Source: Chelydra serpentina
Taxonomy: Eukaryota > Chordata > Testudines > Chelydridae
Length of the DNA stretch: 64,000 nucleotides
Assembly: GCA_037349315.1 (NCBI GenBank)
Contig: JBAIAC010000059.1
Coordinates: 23,778,501 to 23,842,500, forward strand
Direction: 5' to 3'
The notes under the pieces are model-generated. The model saw nothing but the letters and a program-made list of their open reading frames with translations, was not told the origin of the DNA and did no database searches. The translations under genes and the position numbers were made by a program. Below are positions 47,304-59,329 of the stretch, one piece after another. Positions within the stretch are counted from its first letter, which is position 1; each line of letters begins with the position of its first letter.

Positions 47304-47571
47304 CAGTAGCGTAGCCGGGGAGGAGCAGGGGGAGCAGCCGCTCCCCCGTGAGCAGAAGCGGCACCTTAAAAAGGAAGTGGCGCCGCTTCTTTTTAAGCGC
47401 CGCTTCTTGCACTCACCCGGTGGCGCTCTGCGTCTTCGGCGGCATTTTGGTGGCGGGCACCACCGAAGACCCGGAGTGAGTGAGGACCCGGAGCGCCACC
47501 GGGTGAGTACAGGGGGAGGCGCCTTTTTATAGCGCCGCTCCCCCTGCACTCTGGATCTGGCTGCGCTACTG
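47304..47571. mobile_element. hAT-type MITE inside the CR1
   Basis: 268 bp, flanked by a perfect 8-bp target duplication GTCAACAA (47296-47303 and 47572-47579). Ends are CAGTAGCGTAGCC and GGCTGCGCTACTG, inverted with one mismatch in 13. The interior is GC-rich with a large inverted repeat at 47,409-47,510 (CACTCACCCGGTGGCGCT ... AGCGCCACCGGGTGAGT). No coding capacity. The 264-codon frame that runs from the CR1 into this element is an artefact of the insertion. Confidence 0.9.
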
Positions 47572-49619
47572 GTCAACAAGCATGTGGACAAGGGGAATCC
47601 AGTGGATATAGTGTATTTAAATTTTCAGAAAGCCTTTGACAAGGTCCCTCACCAAAGGCTCTTAAGCAAACTAAGAAGTGATGGGATAAGAGGGAAGGTT
47701 CTCTCATAGATTGGTAACTGGTTAAAAGATAGGAAACAAAGGGTAGGAATAAATGGTCAGTTTTCAGAATGGAGAGAAGTAATAGTGGTGTGCCCCAAGG
47801 GTCTGTACTGGGACCAGTCCTATTTAACATATTCATAAATGATCTGGAAAAGGGGGTAAACAGTGAGGTGGCAAAATTTGCGGATACAAAACTACTGAAG
47901 ATAGTTAAGTCCTAGGCAGACTGCGAAGAGCTACAAAAGGATCTCACAAAACTGGTTGACGGAGCAACAAAATGGCAGATGAAATTCAATGTTGATAAAT
48001 GCAAAGTAATGCACATTGGAAAACATAATCCCAACTATACATATAAAATGATGGGTCTAAACTAACTATTACCGCTCAAGAAAAAGATCTTGGAGTCGTT
48101 GTGGATAGTCCTCTGAAAACATCCACTCAATGTGCAGCGGCAGTCAAAAAAGTGAACAGAATGTTGGGAATCATCAAGAAAGGGATAGATAATAAGACAG
48201 AAAATATCATATTGCTTCTATATAAATCCATGGTACACCCACATCTTGAATACTGCGTGCAGATGTGGTTGCCCCATCTCAAAAAAAATATATTGGACTT
48301 GGAAAAGGTTGAGAAACGGGCAACAAAAATGATTAGGAGTATGGAACGGCTGCCGTATGAGGAGAGATTAATAAGGCTGGGACTTTTCAGCTTGGAAAAG
48401 AGACGACGAAGGTGGGATATGACAGAGGTCTATAAAATCATGTCTGGTGTGGAGAAAGTAAATAAGGAAGTGTTGTTTACTCCTTCTCATAACACAAGAA
48501 CTAGGGGCCACCAAATGAAATGAATAGGCAGCAGGTTTAAAACAAACAAAAGGAAGTATTTTTTCACACAACGCACAGTCAACCTGTGGAATTCCTTACC
48601 AGAGGATGTAGTGAAGGCCAAGACTATAACAGGTTCAAAAAAGAACTAGATAAATTCATGGAGGATAGGCCCATCAATGGCTATTAGTCAGGATGGGCAG
48701 GGATGGTGTCCCTAGCCTCTGTTTGCCAGAAGCTGGAAATTGACAACAGGGGATGGATGGATCACTTGATTATTACCTGTTCTGTTCATTCCCCCTGGGG
48801 CACCTGGCATTGGCCCCTGACAGAAGACAGGATACTGGGCTAGATGGACGTTTGGTCTGACCCAGTATGGTGGTTCTTATGTTCTTATATCTCTCTTGCT
48901 TTCAGAGAACCCATTGTAAATTACTCATGTCCTTTAAACAAGAAAGAAAATTTACATTCTAAGCTATTTTGATTGATGACCTTGATTTGGGGGGGTGTCA
49001 AAATGAATTACTGGCTGGGGGCGGAGGAGTTTTGAGGAAGTGCTGAACAGGCTCTTTGGGTGATACTAGGTGTTAATTGTTGGAGTGTAGCTTCCCTTTG
49101 GTGGTACTTGCCAGGTGCAAATTGCATTGGAGATTAATTTGCCCTGTTTTCTCTTCTATTGCGCTGATTAAAGGGTGTTAAGATCTTTGAAGCAGCAGCT
49201 CCTCCGGAAATTTGGCTTCCTAGAGTACAACTTTCTTTAATTTTGTTTTGCTGAATTTTGTTATTTCATGTTCCATGAATTTTGCTAATTAGTATTTTGT
49301 ACAGATGTTAGATATTTTTCCATTTCTAGGTAAAGCTTTTATTGGCTAAGGAAAAGAATAGCTTTGATTTTTAAAAAAATTATATTTCATTACATGGTGT
49401 CAAGATGAAAATTTATATACATAGAAATAATTCCTTACTTTATCTTTAAACACATCTCAGATTATTAAAGCCAAATTATAAAAATGCAGTTTTGTTTGTT
49501 TGTTTGTTTGTTTGCAAATCCTGCTGTTTCTTTTTTTCAGTAACTCAGTTTGGGCTATTAATAAAGCTCTGCCTGTTTAAATACAGTTTAAATACTGTTT
49601 AAAACAGTCTTTGGATCTG

Positions 49620-49960
49620 GATCATCTTGTCTTTAAGTCATCTAGTCCATTCCCCTGCTAATGCAAGATTGTTCCCTATGCAACATTCACCATTGTTCTA
49701 TTCAGGCTAATTTTGATTAATTCCAGTGATGGGGACTCCATGATTCCTTTTTGGAGACGTCACATAATCTTAATGACATTTTGTTCAGATATTGTCCCTA
49801 ATCCATAGCACCTTTTTTTCCCGCTCAGCTTCATTCTATTTCTTCTAGTTTTTCCTCCCTAAATAATTTCCTTCCTGATTGTTTCAGATATTTGTAGATT
49901 ATCAAATCACCCCCATAATGAAAATGACATGTTTTTATAGTTCTTGTCTTAATGGGTTTT
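49620..49960 (-). mobile_element. Old CR1/L3-like 3' end
   Basis: Contains TTAAGTCATCTAGTCCATTC, AGTGATGGGGACTCCATGAT, TTTTTCCTCCCTAAATAATT and GATTATCAAATCACCCCCAT, the complement of the final ORF2 codons and 3'-UTR of a CR1-type LINE. Strongly diverged. Its left end lies only about 30 bases before the exon 14 pyrimidine tract. Confidence 0.6.
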
Positions 49961-49989
49961 CTTTTTTTGTTGTTGTTGTTGTCCCGTAG

Positions 49990-50201
49990 CCTTTCACTGT
50001 CATGAGCACTCCAAACCAAAGCCAAAATCCAGAGAAGCAGCCCCATGACTTGAGTATTGATATTTACAGCCATACCTTGTACTGGACCTGTGAGGCCACA
50101 AATTCAATCAGTGTTCACAGACTTAATGGAGAACCAATTGGAACGGTGTTAAAAGGAGATCATGACAAGCCAAGAGCCATAGTAGTCAATGCAGAGCGAG
50201 G
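49990..50201 (+). CDS. LRP5: LRP5 exon 14: beta-propeller 4
   Basis: 212 nt against 209 in human. The first residues [17 protein letters not shown] are one longer than human and the least conserved part of the window. The exon then encodes [40 protein letters not shown] and [12 protein letters not shown], with the YWTC motif in place of YWTD, as in LRP5 generally. The acceptor is TAG (CCCGTAG) preceded by (TTG)n; the donor is GTGAGT. Two bases of the last glycine are left over. Confidence 0.96.
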
Positions 50202-51721
<1,520 letters not shown>

Positions 51722-52244
51722 TAGCTAAGCACGCTGAGCATTGGGTATTTATAGTGTGTATCATCCTTCTCTGACACAGACCTCAAGGGCTTCTTCTAAC
51801 TCTAACAATGCTTATTTTGTGCAGGCGGCTGCAGAAATGATCAGTAACAGGCTCGCTCCTTTGCAACACATACATGGACAGAGCTTGTATACCTCTTAAA
51901 GGACAATACCTGAGTGTTCTGGTTTTTTCAATCACTGTAGTTACAACTGGCTTTTAAACGCCAAAGGCTGGTCAGTAGCAGTGCAGACAATGGCAGGTAA
52001 CTGTAGTAGCAATATCTTAAAAGGGGCATTGCCACGAGCGAGAGAGTCATTTAATTCGCGCACACATGCACAACACACCAAAAACTTTAATCCTTCTCAA
52101 CTGAGTGACAATTTAGCTTGTCTGGAATACTGGTTTAGCATAGTAGTGGGAGTTATGTGAAGATATCACATTTCCCACTGTAGCAATGCTACTTCACATC
52201 TTTTAATTATAATACTACTACTTTGCTTTTATACATGGCTTTAT

Positions 52245-52435
52245 CTTAGATCTCAGGGCTTTACAAAGGAGTATAAGCATTATGGTCTGCCATTGTACAG
52301 ATGGGAACATTGAGGAATAGAGAAGTTAGGCTATTTGGCCAAGGTCACTCGGTGAGTCAGTAGCAGAACCAGTACAAGTATTCATGTTTGCTACCTTCCA
52401 GTTCAGTGTCAGTCACTTCTGATCCTCTGTGGACT
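52245..52435 (-). repeat. MIR-like SINE, reverse orientation
   Basis: TGCCATTGTACAGATGGGAA, CATTGAGGAATAGAGAAGTT, GGCCAAGGTCACTCGGTGAG and CAGTAGCAGAACCAG match the complement of the MIR tail and body. Confidence 0.7.
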
Positions 52436-52839
52436 AGAGGAAGCAGCATATGGAGAAGGAGTCAGGAGAGCAACAAGTTTGGGACGCAGGAGCTAGAGGC
52501 AAAGTCACCAGTAGGAGGCGGAATCCAAGTCAGAGTTCACACAGCACAGTAGGAGGACAGTAATAGAAATGTGGGAATGGTTGGGCAATAGAACACACCA
52601 GGATTGGAAGATAAGGGTTGGGAAGGGCTTCCAATTTTAGGTTTTAACTGGTAAACACCGATGAAACACTCCCAGTTTAAAAAAAGTGTTTATCCAATAA
52701 ACACTGGAAAAACATTATAAATGGTTAATCAGTTTGTGTTGAATTCCCCTCTTTCCCAGTGCAGTTTGTTTATGTAAGTGATGTCTCTCCTCTCTGGCTT
52801 GTATCTAAGGGCTTGTCTGCATTACTGCTCCATCTAGAC

Positions 52840-53293
52840 CAGGGGTCTCAAACACGCAGGCCGCATGGCCCGCAGAGCTCTTCCCTGTGGGCCACCGGGC
52901 TCCCAGCGCGCCCCCCCTCCTTTAAAAAAAATTTTTTTTTTACCCCCAGGCAGTTCCCGCCGCCAGACAGTTGTTCTGGCAGCGGGAAACTGCCTGCGGG
53001 TAAAAAAAAAAATATTTTTTTTAAGGGGGGGTGGGGCGCGGGGACCCCGGCGGGCCGCAGGGAAGAGCTCCGCAGGCCGCATGGGAAGAGCTTCATGGTT
53101 TCTGGGAGGGAGGGGGGAGGAGCGGGAAGCCGTGCGCACAGGGGAGGAGGTGGAGAAGGGGCGGGGCCTAATGGAAGGGGTGGAGTGGGGGCGGGGCCAG
53201 GGGCAGCGAGAGGGCAGGGTCAGTGATGCGGCCCTTGGGCTAATGCACTAGTCCTCATGCGGCCCTCGTGGTAATTTGAGTTTGAGACCCCTG
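52840..53293. mobile_element. hAT-type MITE with large central hairpin
   Basis: 454 bp with ends CAGGGGTCTCAAAC and GTTTGAGACCCCTG, perfect 14-bp inverted repeats. The 8-bp target duplication is ATCTAGAC (52832-52839) against AGCTAGAC (53294-53301), one mismatch. A central inverted repeat pairs T-rich and A-rich runs around CCGCCAGACAGTTGTTCTGG (about 52,920-53,030). It is CpG-rich and creates open frames on both strands without meaning. It sits inside an older MITE-like sequence (GGGCTTGTCTGCATTACTGC ... CTACGGGGAGGTGG). Confidence 0.88.
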
Positions 53294-55049
53294 AGCTAGA
53301 CTACGGGGAGGTGGTTTCTAAAGTGCACCAACTTGTTGAGAATTAATTGATCCATATAAACCCTGCTGGTGCGCACTCAAGGTTCCCTCGTGTGCTTTAA
53401 TGTAATGCTGTTTGATCTAGTACTATGTGCCTATGCAAAGAGAGAGCCCTCAAAGACCTCATTTTTTGGACATCTACATAGAACTCAAAAATTGCTAAAA
53501 AATAAAACCCGAAAAATGAAATTAATAAACCCTGAAAAACAGAAGCCTTAATTATAATGCATTGTCGGTTCCTCAGGGAAGTGATCTGTTAATTGTTGTT
53601 CTTTTCTTTTGTTTGTTTGCTAAGTGTTATTTATATAAGAAGTGACTCAGGTCTCAGGTGGTACTAGGTGAATGATGACCAGTATGCAATAGATATAGTT
53701 TTGGCAGGCGATAGCACATTGCGGCTTCCATTGTAGCTGGTTTGTGTTCCCCTAAAGAACTTCATCCGAACACTACAGATGTAGCACCTTAAATTATGTG
53801 GATCATGTTACAAGAAAAACTAAACTTCCTCTGCTTAGTCCTGAATCAGTGCTTACAACATATATTTATTTGATGAACATTAAGGGGAAGCAGCTAGAAA
53901 ATAAGATGCTATAGAGAAGATGAAAGGGGAAAACTGTAGGGATAAAAGAAAATCTGTAATGTTGATTAACCAGAGGATATGCCTCTCATAGCCAGAGAGA
54001 TATGGGTATGTTTGATCCAGCTGAGCTCTCTGTAATTCGATCCACTGAGCTGTTGATTTTTGAAAAGTTAACAGAACATTTTTGTGTTTAAAAATGCTTT
54101 GTATTTTCATATCGCAAGCCTTAAAGAGAATCGACAGCCAAAAGGACCTTGGCTTGAATGAGACCATAAGAAATAAATTGTGCATTGGGAAAAACACATT
54201 AAAACAAAAACACATACACAAAAGGATTTTAATGTACATGAAAAATCAGATCAAAAGGTTGTGTTGTATATTTTATTCTGATTAGGCTGTACTAGGCATC
54301 CTTTCCCTTTTGCAGAATTAGGGAGTTGACACATTTTTTGAAACTTTCACCAAATCCAGATATTTTACAGCACCGTGTTGAAAGTGGCAGAACAGCAACT
54401 AAGCTGTCCAATGTTTAACTTTCAGGGAAGGTGTTACATAGTCTTGTATGTAGGACTTTCATTTTCATAACCAAGGGTTTACCCCCATGCCCTGCCCTCC
54501 CCCTCCCCCCAGCTTTGAGTTATTGATGCTTTTTGGAATCTCATAAGGCTTTGCAAACAACTTCAATCTGCCTGTTTATTTTATTTTGCTGAAATATATA
54601 TATATTTATATAGCTGAAAGAGTTTGAAATTTTTTATTTGAGGTCAGAACAAATACTTTGTATTCGATGAAAATGTAAATAGGGAAATTATTTGTCCTTC
54701 AGGCTTTTCATAATGTTTTTTTTTCTCCATTTGAATTCTAATTTCCACCTTCAAAAGATCACACATTTATTTCATACTGGAAATCAAAGTGTTTAATTAC
54801 TAAGGGAATTAGATACTTCTTTTACTTGTAACACGTTTTTCATTATCATGTTTATTACTTAACCAGAAGGAGAATGCTACTGAGAAACTATTCTTTATTT
54901 ATTCTTTTTTTTTTTCCTAAACCACAATACAGAGGTGCCCATCCAGTACTCTCAGCACTCTTATAAAATCACTGATGCCTACCTAGAGCTGTAAATGACC
55001 CATGATCAAATAACCCAGTGACAATATAACTGTAACACACATGGACTAA

Positions 55050-55260
55050 GGATTGTCCCATGGTTAGGGCAGTAGCCCGGGACTTGCGAGACCCAGCTTC
55101 AGTTCCCTGTTTGGCCATGGACTTCCTGTGTAATCTTGAGCATGCCCCTTAGTCTCTCTGTGCCTTAATTCTCCATCTGTAAAGTGCGGACAATAGTACT
55201 TCCCTATCTCACAGACGTATTTGTGAGGATCAATATGTTAAGCTTGTGAGGTCTTCAGAT
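55050..55260 (+). repeat. MIR-like SINE
   Basis: CCATGGTTAGGGCAGTAGCC (A-box area), CCAGCTTCAGTTCCCTG (B-box area), TTCCTGTGTAATCTTGAG, CTCTGTGCCTTAATTCTCC and ATCTGTAAAGTGCGGACAAT follow the MIR order. Confidence 0.75.
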
Positions 55261-57399
55261 GCCTGAGAGATGGGGGTCAAAGGAGTACCATGTATAGACT
55301 CATTAGTTATCCTCCACACACAATCCCCAGCACAGTTCTGTCCCGCCAAGGAAGTGAAAACATTGGTCTTCCAGTGCTGCAAGCTACCAAACTCAGGCTG
55401 TCTCAGACCTGGGTACAGGAAACTGTTCCAAAAGGCTGTCCAGCTCCTAGCAGAGAATACCCTGCCAGCAACCCCACTGGGACTTCAGCTCAGGCGCCTC
55501 TGCAGTAAGTCACTGGGAGAGAGGCAGCCTCTTATTGGTTTGTGAAAGAGGGGGAGACACAGTTGATGATGTGAAACCTGCACCATTTCAGGACAGGAAA
55601 CATCAACTTTATTTTTAATGTTAAATGAATTTGGCTAATTTTTAATGTTTTTAAATACAAAATTGTTGATGGAATAAAAAGGCTCCTTCAATGTATTACT
55701 GCTTCTGTTAAGAAATTGGTCTATCTGGGTTTTTATAATGTAGCCCGATACCATGGTGTCTGAGCACAACTGAACCTCACTCTGCTGACTCAGCACCCAG
55801 GGCCCAGTTCTGCAAGGTGCCGAGCATTTCTGAGAGGCACTGAGAACTCCAGTCCCGTTGACCCCAATGTAGTTAAGGGTGTTCCATATCTTGCAGGATC
55901 ATGGTTCCAGCGCTTAGTCTCCCAGGCTGCAGGTCCAGCACCTTCTTTCCATCAATTGTTTTTATTCTTTTGCACTTCTAAATCACTCAAATCTGCATGT
56001 TTTTTTTGGGGGGGGGAAGCCTCAGATGTAAGGATCAGCCTTCAGAGCCTGAACCAATCCCCAGTGAAATCAGTGGAGAGGCTACTGTTTGCATTGAGGC
56101 CCTCAGCTCTTTGTGGACCACCAGCTGTTGGTCCATGGACCATGATTTCAGAATCTGTTTTACTGTATGCTCTCAAATCTCTGCTCACCACTGCGATCTG
56201 TACTCCTGGTACTACAGCATTACAGGAGGTCCCCTTCCTCTCCATCCCATTTTCAGTGGCCTAGGACAAAGAGAAGCAGTCAACACTGGACAAGGACTTG
56301 AATGCATTTCTTCCATAAACCTTACTAGCACTAGTTATTTCACACTGGAGAGGGTTAGTATTGCCTAAATGTGTGAGAGAATTAATTTTAGAATTAATCA
56401 GAAGGAGCTGGGAAATTCTTGACCTGCATATATTTTTCCTTTAATTTAAAATAATCTGCGTGTATCAGGCAGTGCTCCTTTTAGCAGTTTAGTAAGAGTC
56501 TTTGTACGCTGTAATCTTCTGAACAAATTTAATAGCAGCTGTAATTGAAAGAAATGTTTTATTTGCATGCATTGCTGAGCTCTTAAGTAATTTATTCAGC
56601 AAATTAGTTGAATCTAGTGCTGATTAATGTTTTTATTGTGTATCCAAATTCCGTAATCTTATTTTGTGGGCATTAAAAAAAAAGTTTAAATGCCAGAGAG
56701 GAAAAGAGCAAGTTAGTCACAATTATCATTATTTCATAATTAAATCTTAGAGCAGAGATACCACTGACTCACATCATCTGTTACACTTTTCATTTCTTGT
56801 GAAATACATCTGGTACACATAGGCAGGAACTGCCTGCAAGTGGTTTCTCTGACGTAAGAGAATGATTCAGGGGCTGTCATTATGGAAAATTACAACTTTT
56901 TTAAGCACCTTTCACAAAAATGGTACAACAAACACTATCAGACTGCCAACCGTATAGGTTAAAAGCAGCCACAAATTTTAACTAATTTTAAATGTTAGCT
57001 CAGAGTGTTTTGAATAATAGGACCGATGATTTGATTTTGTTGTTGTTGTTTAGAGATGAAACGCCACTTTGATTTTTATCCCATTTCTTCCAAACACTAA
57101 AGTTAGGCTCACTGGATGATTGGGCAGGTGAAAGGAAGTATGAAGGAAATGGTATGTGGAGGTAGGAATGTGGTCAGTTTTCAGATGCGTCCACATGGAC
57201 ATTCTGTAGCATACAACAGGATTTGTGCCCTTACTGGTGTATACGGCATTCATTTATTAGTAGTAGTAGTAGGGGTAGTAATAATAACTTGTATTCTAGT
57301 AGTAGGTAGAGGCCCAAACCAACCCTGGGACAATTTCATGCAAGGCATTCTACAAATGTAGGGGGGGAGACTCTCCCTGCCCCACAGCGCTTACAGTCT

Positions 57400-57620
57400 A
57401 AATGTAGACTGGGCTACAATACAAAATGCGACAGCGTTCACATGCCATCTTCAAGTATTGATTTAGCTGACATGACACTGACCACAGCCGACTAGTCAGT
57501 GTAGACCAGGACAAATCATGGTCAGCGTGATGTCAACGAACCACAATTAAATCCTGCTGGGTTGAGGGCTCAGTCATGGTTAGCTGACTTGATGCTTAAC
57601 GTGGTATGCCCTGGTCTGTA
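57400..57620. repeat. Possible old MITE remnant
   Basis: GACTGGGCTACAATAC at the left and CCTGGTCTGTAGAG at the right are weakly complementary, and AGTGTAGACCAGGAC lies between them. This resembles the ends of the palindromic MITEs at 7 and 62 kb. Ends and family are uncertain. Confidence 0.25.
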
Positions 57621-59119
57621 GAGTTCTTCTTAGTAACCGTTTTCAAACACCGTGAAATGTGACAACAGATACCTGGCTGCCTTAGATACCTGGAAATGTT
57701 AGTTTTAAATTCACCAGTTTCTTACTACTTTATGAGTGTCAGGCGCTTGGAAAGTGAGCCTAAAATTTCTGTCCTGTGGAAGTAAGACGTCTGAGATGGT
57801 GGTTGAAATACCGACACTGGTTTTGTATTATGAGTGTGTTCCCCCTCCCCATCTTTGTCTTATCCGTTCTTTCCACACTGTCCCCTCATCTTTCTCCTTC
57901 CTGTCTTAGAGCCTGCTTCTCTCTCCATTCAGCCTCTCCCCACTTCCAAGCTCATCTATGCTCTCATGCCCCATCATTGATCAGACTATCTAATCACTGC
58001 CTGTCACTTTGCCGCCTTCCTCCCAAAATACTTTCACTTCATCTCCCATTTTCAAGGGTCTGATGGATGGCCTGAATAAACCATCTGCCTCATTTCCCCC
58101 TCAGTACCTTCCTCCCTCTGCTCCTGAGGCTGCCCTCTGCAACAGGATCTTTGATGCCCTGCATCTCAGTAACTGAGCTGGCTTTTGCCCTTTGCAGTTG
58201 GGCAGTTGATGGGTGGAGATCTACTGCTGACAACTGGAGTGCAGGGCAGAAAGCAGGAAATAGGAAGAGCTGCTGGATGTTGTAGGAAATCACTACTGGG
58301 GGAAAAAACAACAAGCCCACCTTTCTCCACCTGCAGGCCCATACGCTGTGCCCTGATTCATTCTCTGTGCCTAGAATGAGGCAGGGATCCTGTAGAAAAA
58401 AGAGTGTGATCATGTAATTAAAGACTGTATCATAGTGTATATGCACCAGGAGGGTGAATAAAGATTACACGGGCAACCTAAAATTTGGCATTTTCTACCT
58501 TCTGAATGCTTAACTTTGCAACCTTAATGTGCTTAACACAGAGTTGTTTTAATGTTGTGTGCGTGTATGTACCTATGTGTGTTATGTATGAGTGTTTATG
58601 TATGTATATAACATTAAATGTATCTAGGGTTTTTATATAGCACCAGTCACTGTGGCACCAATGAATTATCAGCTTTCTGTTTTTAAAGAATAGAATCAGC
58701 ACTTAATGTTCTACGTAGATTTTTATTGGAAAACTCAATAAGTACAATTTTAAAAAATGTGAATGCCTCTCTCAAAAAACATCTTCCACGAGACCCTAGC
58801 TTATAGGGAAAAATTCTAACCTCTACTGCCCAGAGATGGTTCCCATTGGTAGCTCAATATATGCACGTCTGAGAGTAGAGCTTGCCTGTCAGTGCTTGAA
58901 AGTGAATTATTTTTTGTAAATTGAGCCCATGGAAACATTTCCAATTGCCCTGGATCAAAAAAAATGTCATTCAAAATTCATTCATGATAATAAGACTATT
59001 TGAAGGATAAAGCGTGTTTTGGAAACAAGTACATTTTATTATACAAGAGAAAAGAAAAGATGAGACACAAGTTTCCCTTTGCAAAAATCTATATTTGCTT
59101 TAGCTTATAATTGTTGCAG

Positions 59120-59329
59120 GAGCTAACCGCGTGACACTGGAGGACTCCAACATCCTGCAGCCAATGGGACTGACTGTGTTGGGGAATCACTTATACTGGA
59201 TTGACCGTCAGCAGCAGATGATTGAGAGAGTTGAGAAAACCAGTGGATACAAGAGGACTAGAATCCAAGGCCGAATTGCTCACTTGACAGGCATTCATGC
59301 AGTGGAAGAGGTTGATATGGATGAATTTT
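59120..59329 (+). CDS. LRP5: LRP5 exon 16: end of beta-propeller 4
   Basis: 210 nt, equal to human exon 16. It encodes [59 protein letters not shown] and VDMDEF, the closing blade with the YWID motif. The exon ends one base into a serine codon before GTAAGT. An apparent extension of the frame to 59,385 is intron. The acceptor is ATTGTTGCAG. Confidence 0.96.

Larger units (their letters stand above)
45310..48890 (+). mobile_element. CR1 LINE with endonuclease, split by two younger insertions
   Basis: Sense-strand CR1 in three pieces: 45,310-45,868, 46,617-47,303 and 47,572-48,890. Piece 1 encodes the C-terminal half of the APE-type endonuclease (MGDFSYPHIDW, where S replaces the usual N, and the SDHNII active-site block). 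Piece 2 encodes the linker and RT start ([39 protein letters not shown]). Piece 3 holds the rest with frameshifts, deletion of part of the FADD region ([11 protein letters not shown]) and the tail ENIILLLYKSMVHPHLEYC. The 3' end is GGTTCTTATGTTCTTAT, a different tail type from the other CR1 copies. It was 2.6 kb before interruption. Confidence 0.9.
42796..49989 (+). other. LRP5: LRP5 intron 13 (GC-AG), transposon-rich
   Basis: 7,194 bp with GC donor and TAG acceptor. It starts with a (GT)15 tract and holds, in order: a minus-strand CR1 split by a solo LTR; a plus-strand CR1 split by a minus-strand CR1 and by a hAT MITE; and an old minus-strand CR1 end next to exon 14. Over half of it is transposon. 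Confidence 0.9.

Noticed and set aside
46738..47532. 264-codon frame ending in a basic tail
   Set aside because: CR1 reverse transcriptase that runs by chance into the hAT MITE at 47,304; not a fusion gene.
52759..53251. Frames of 101-155 codons on both strands
   Set aside because: Inside the CpG-rich hAT MITE at 52,840-53,293; no codon or domain signal.
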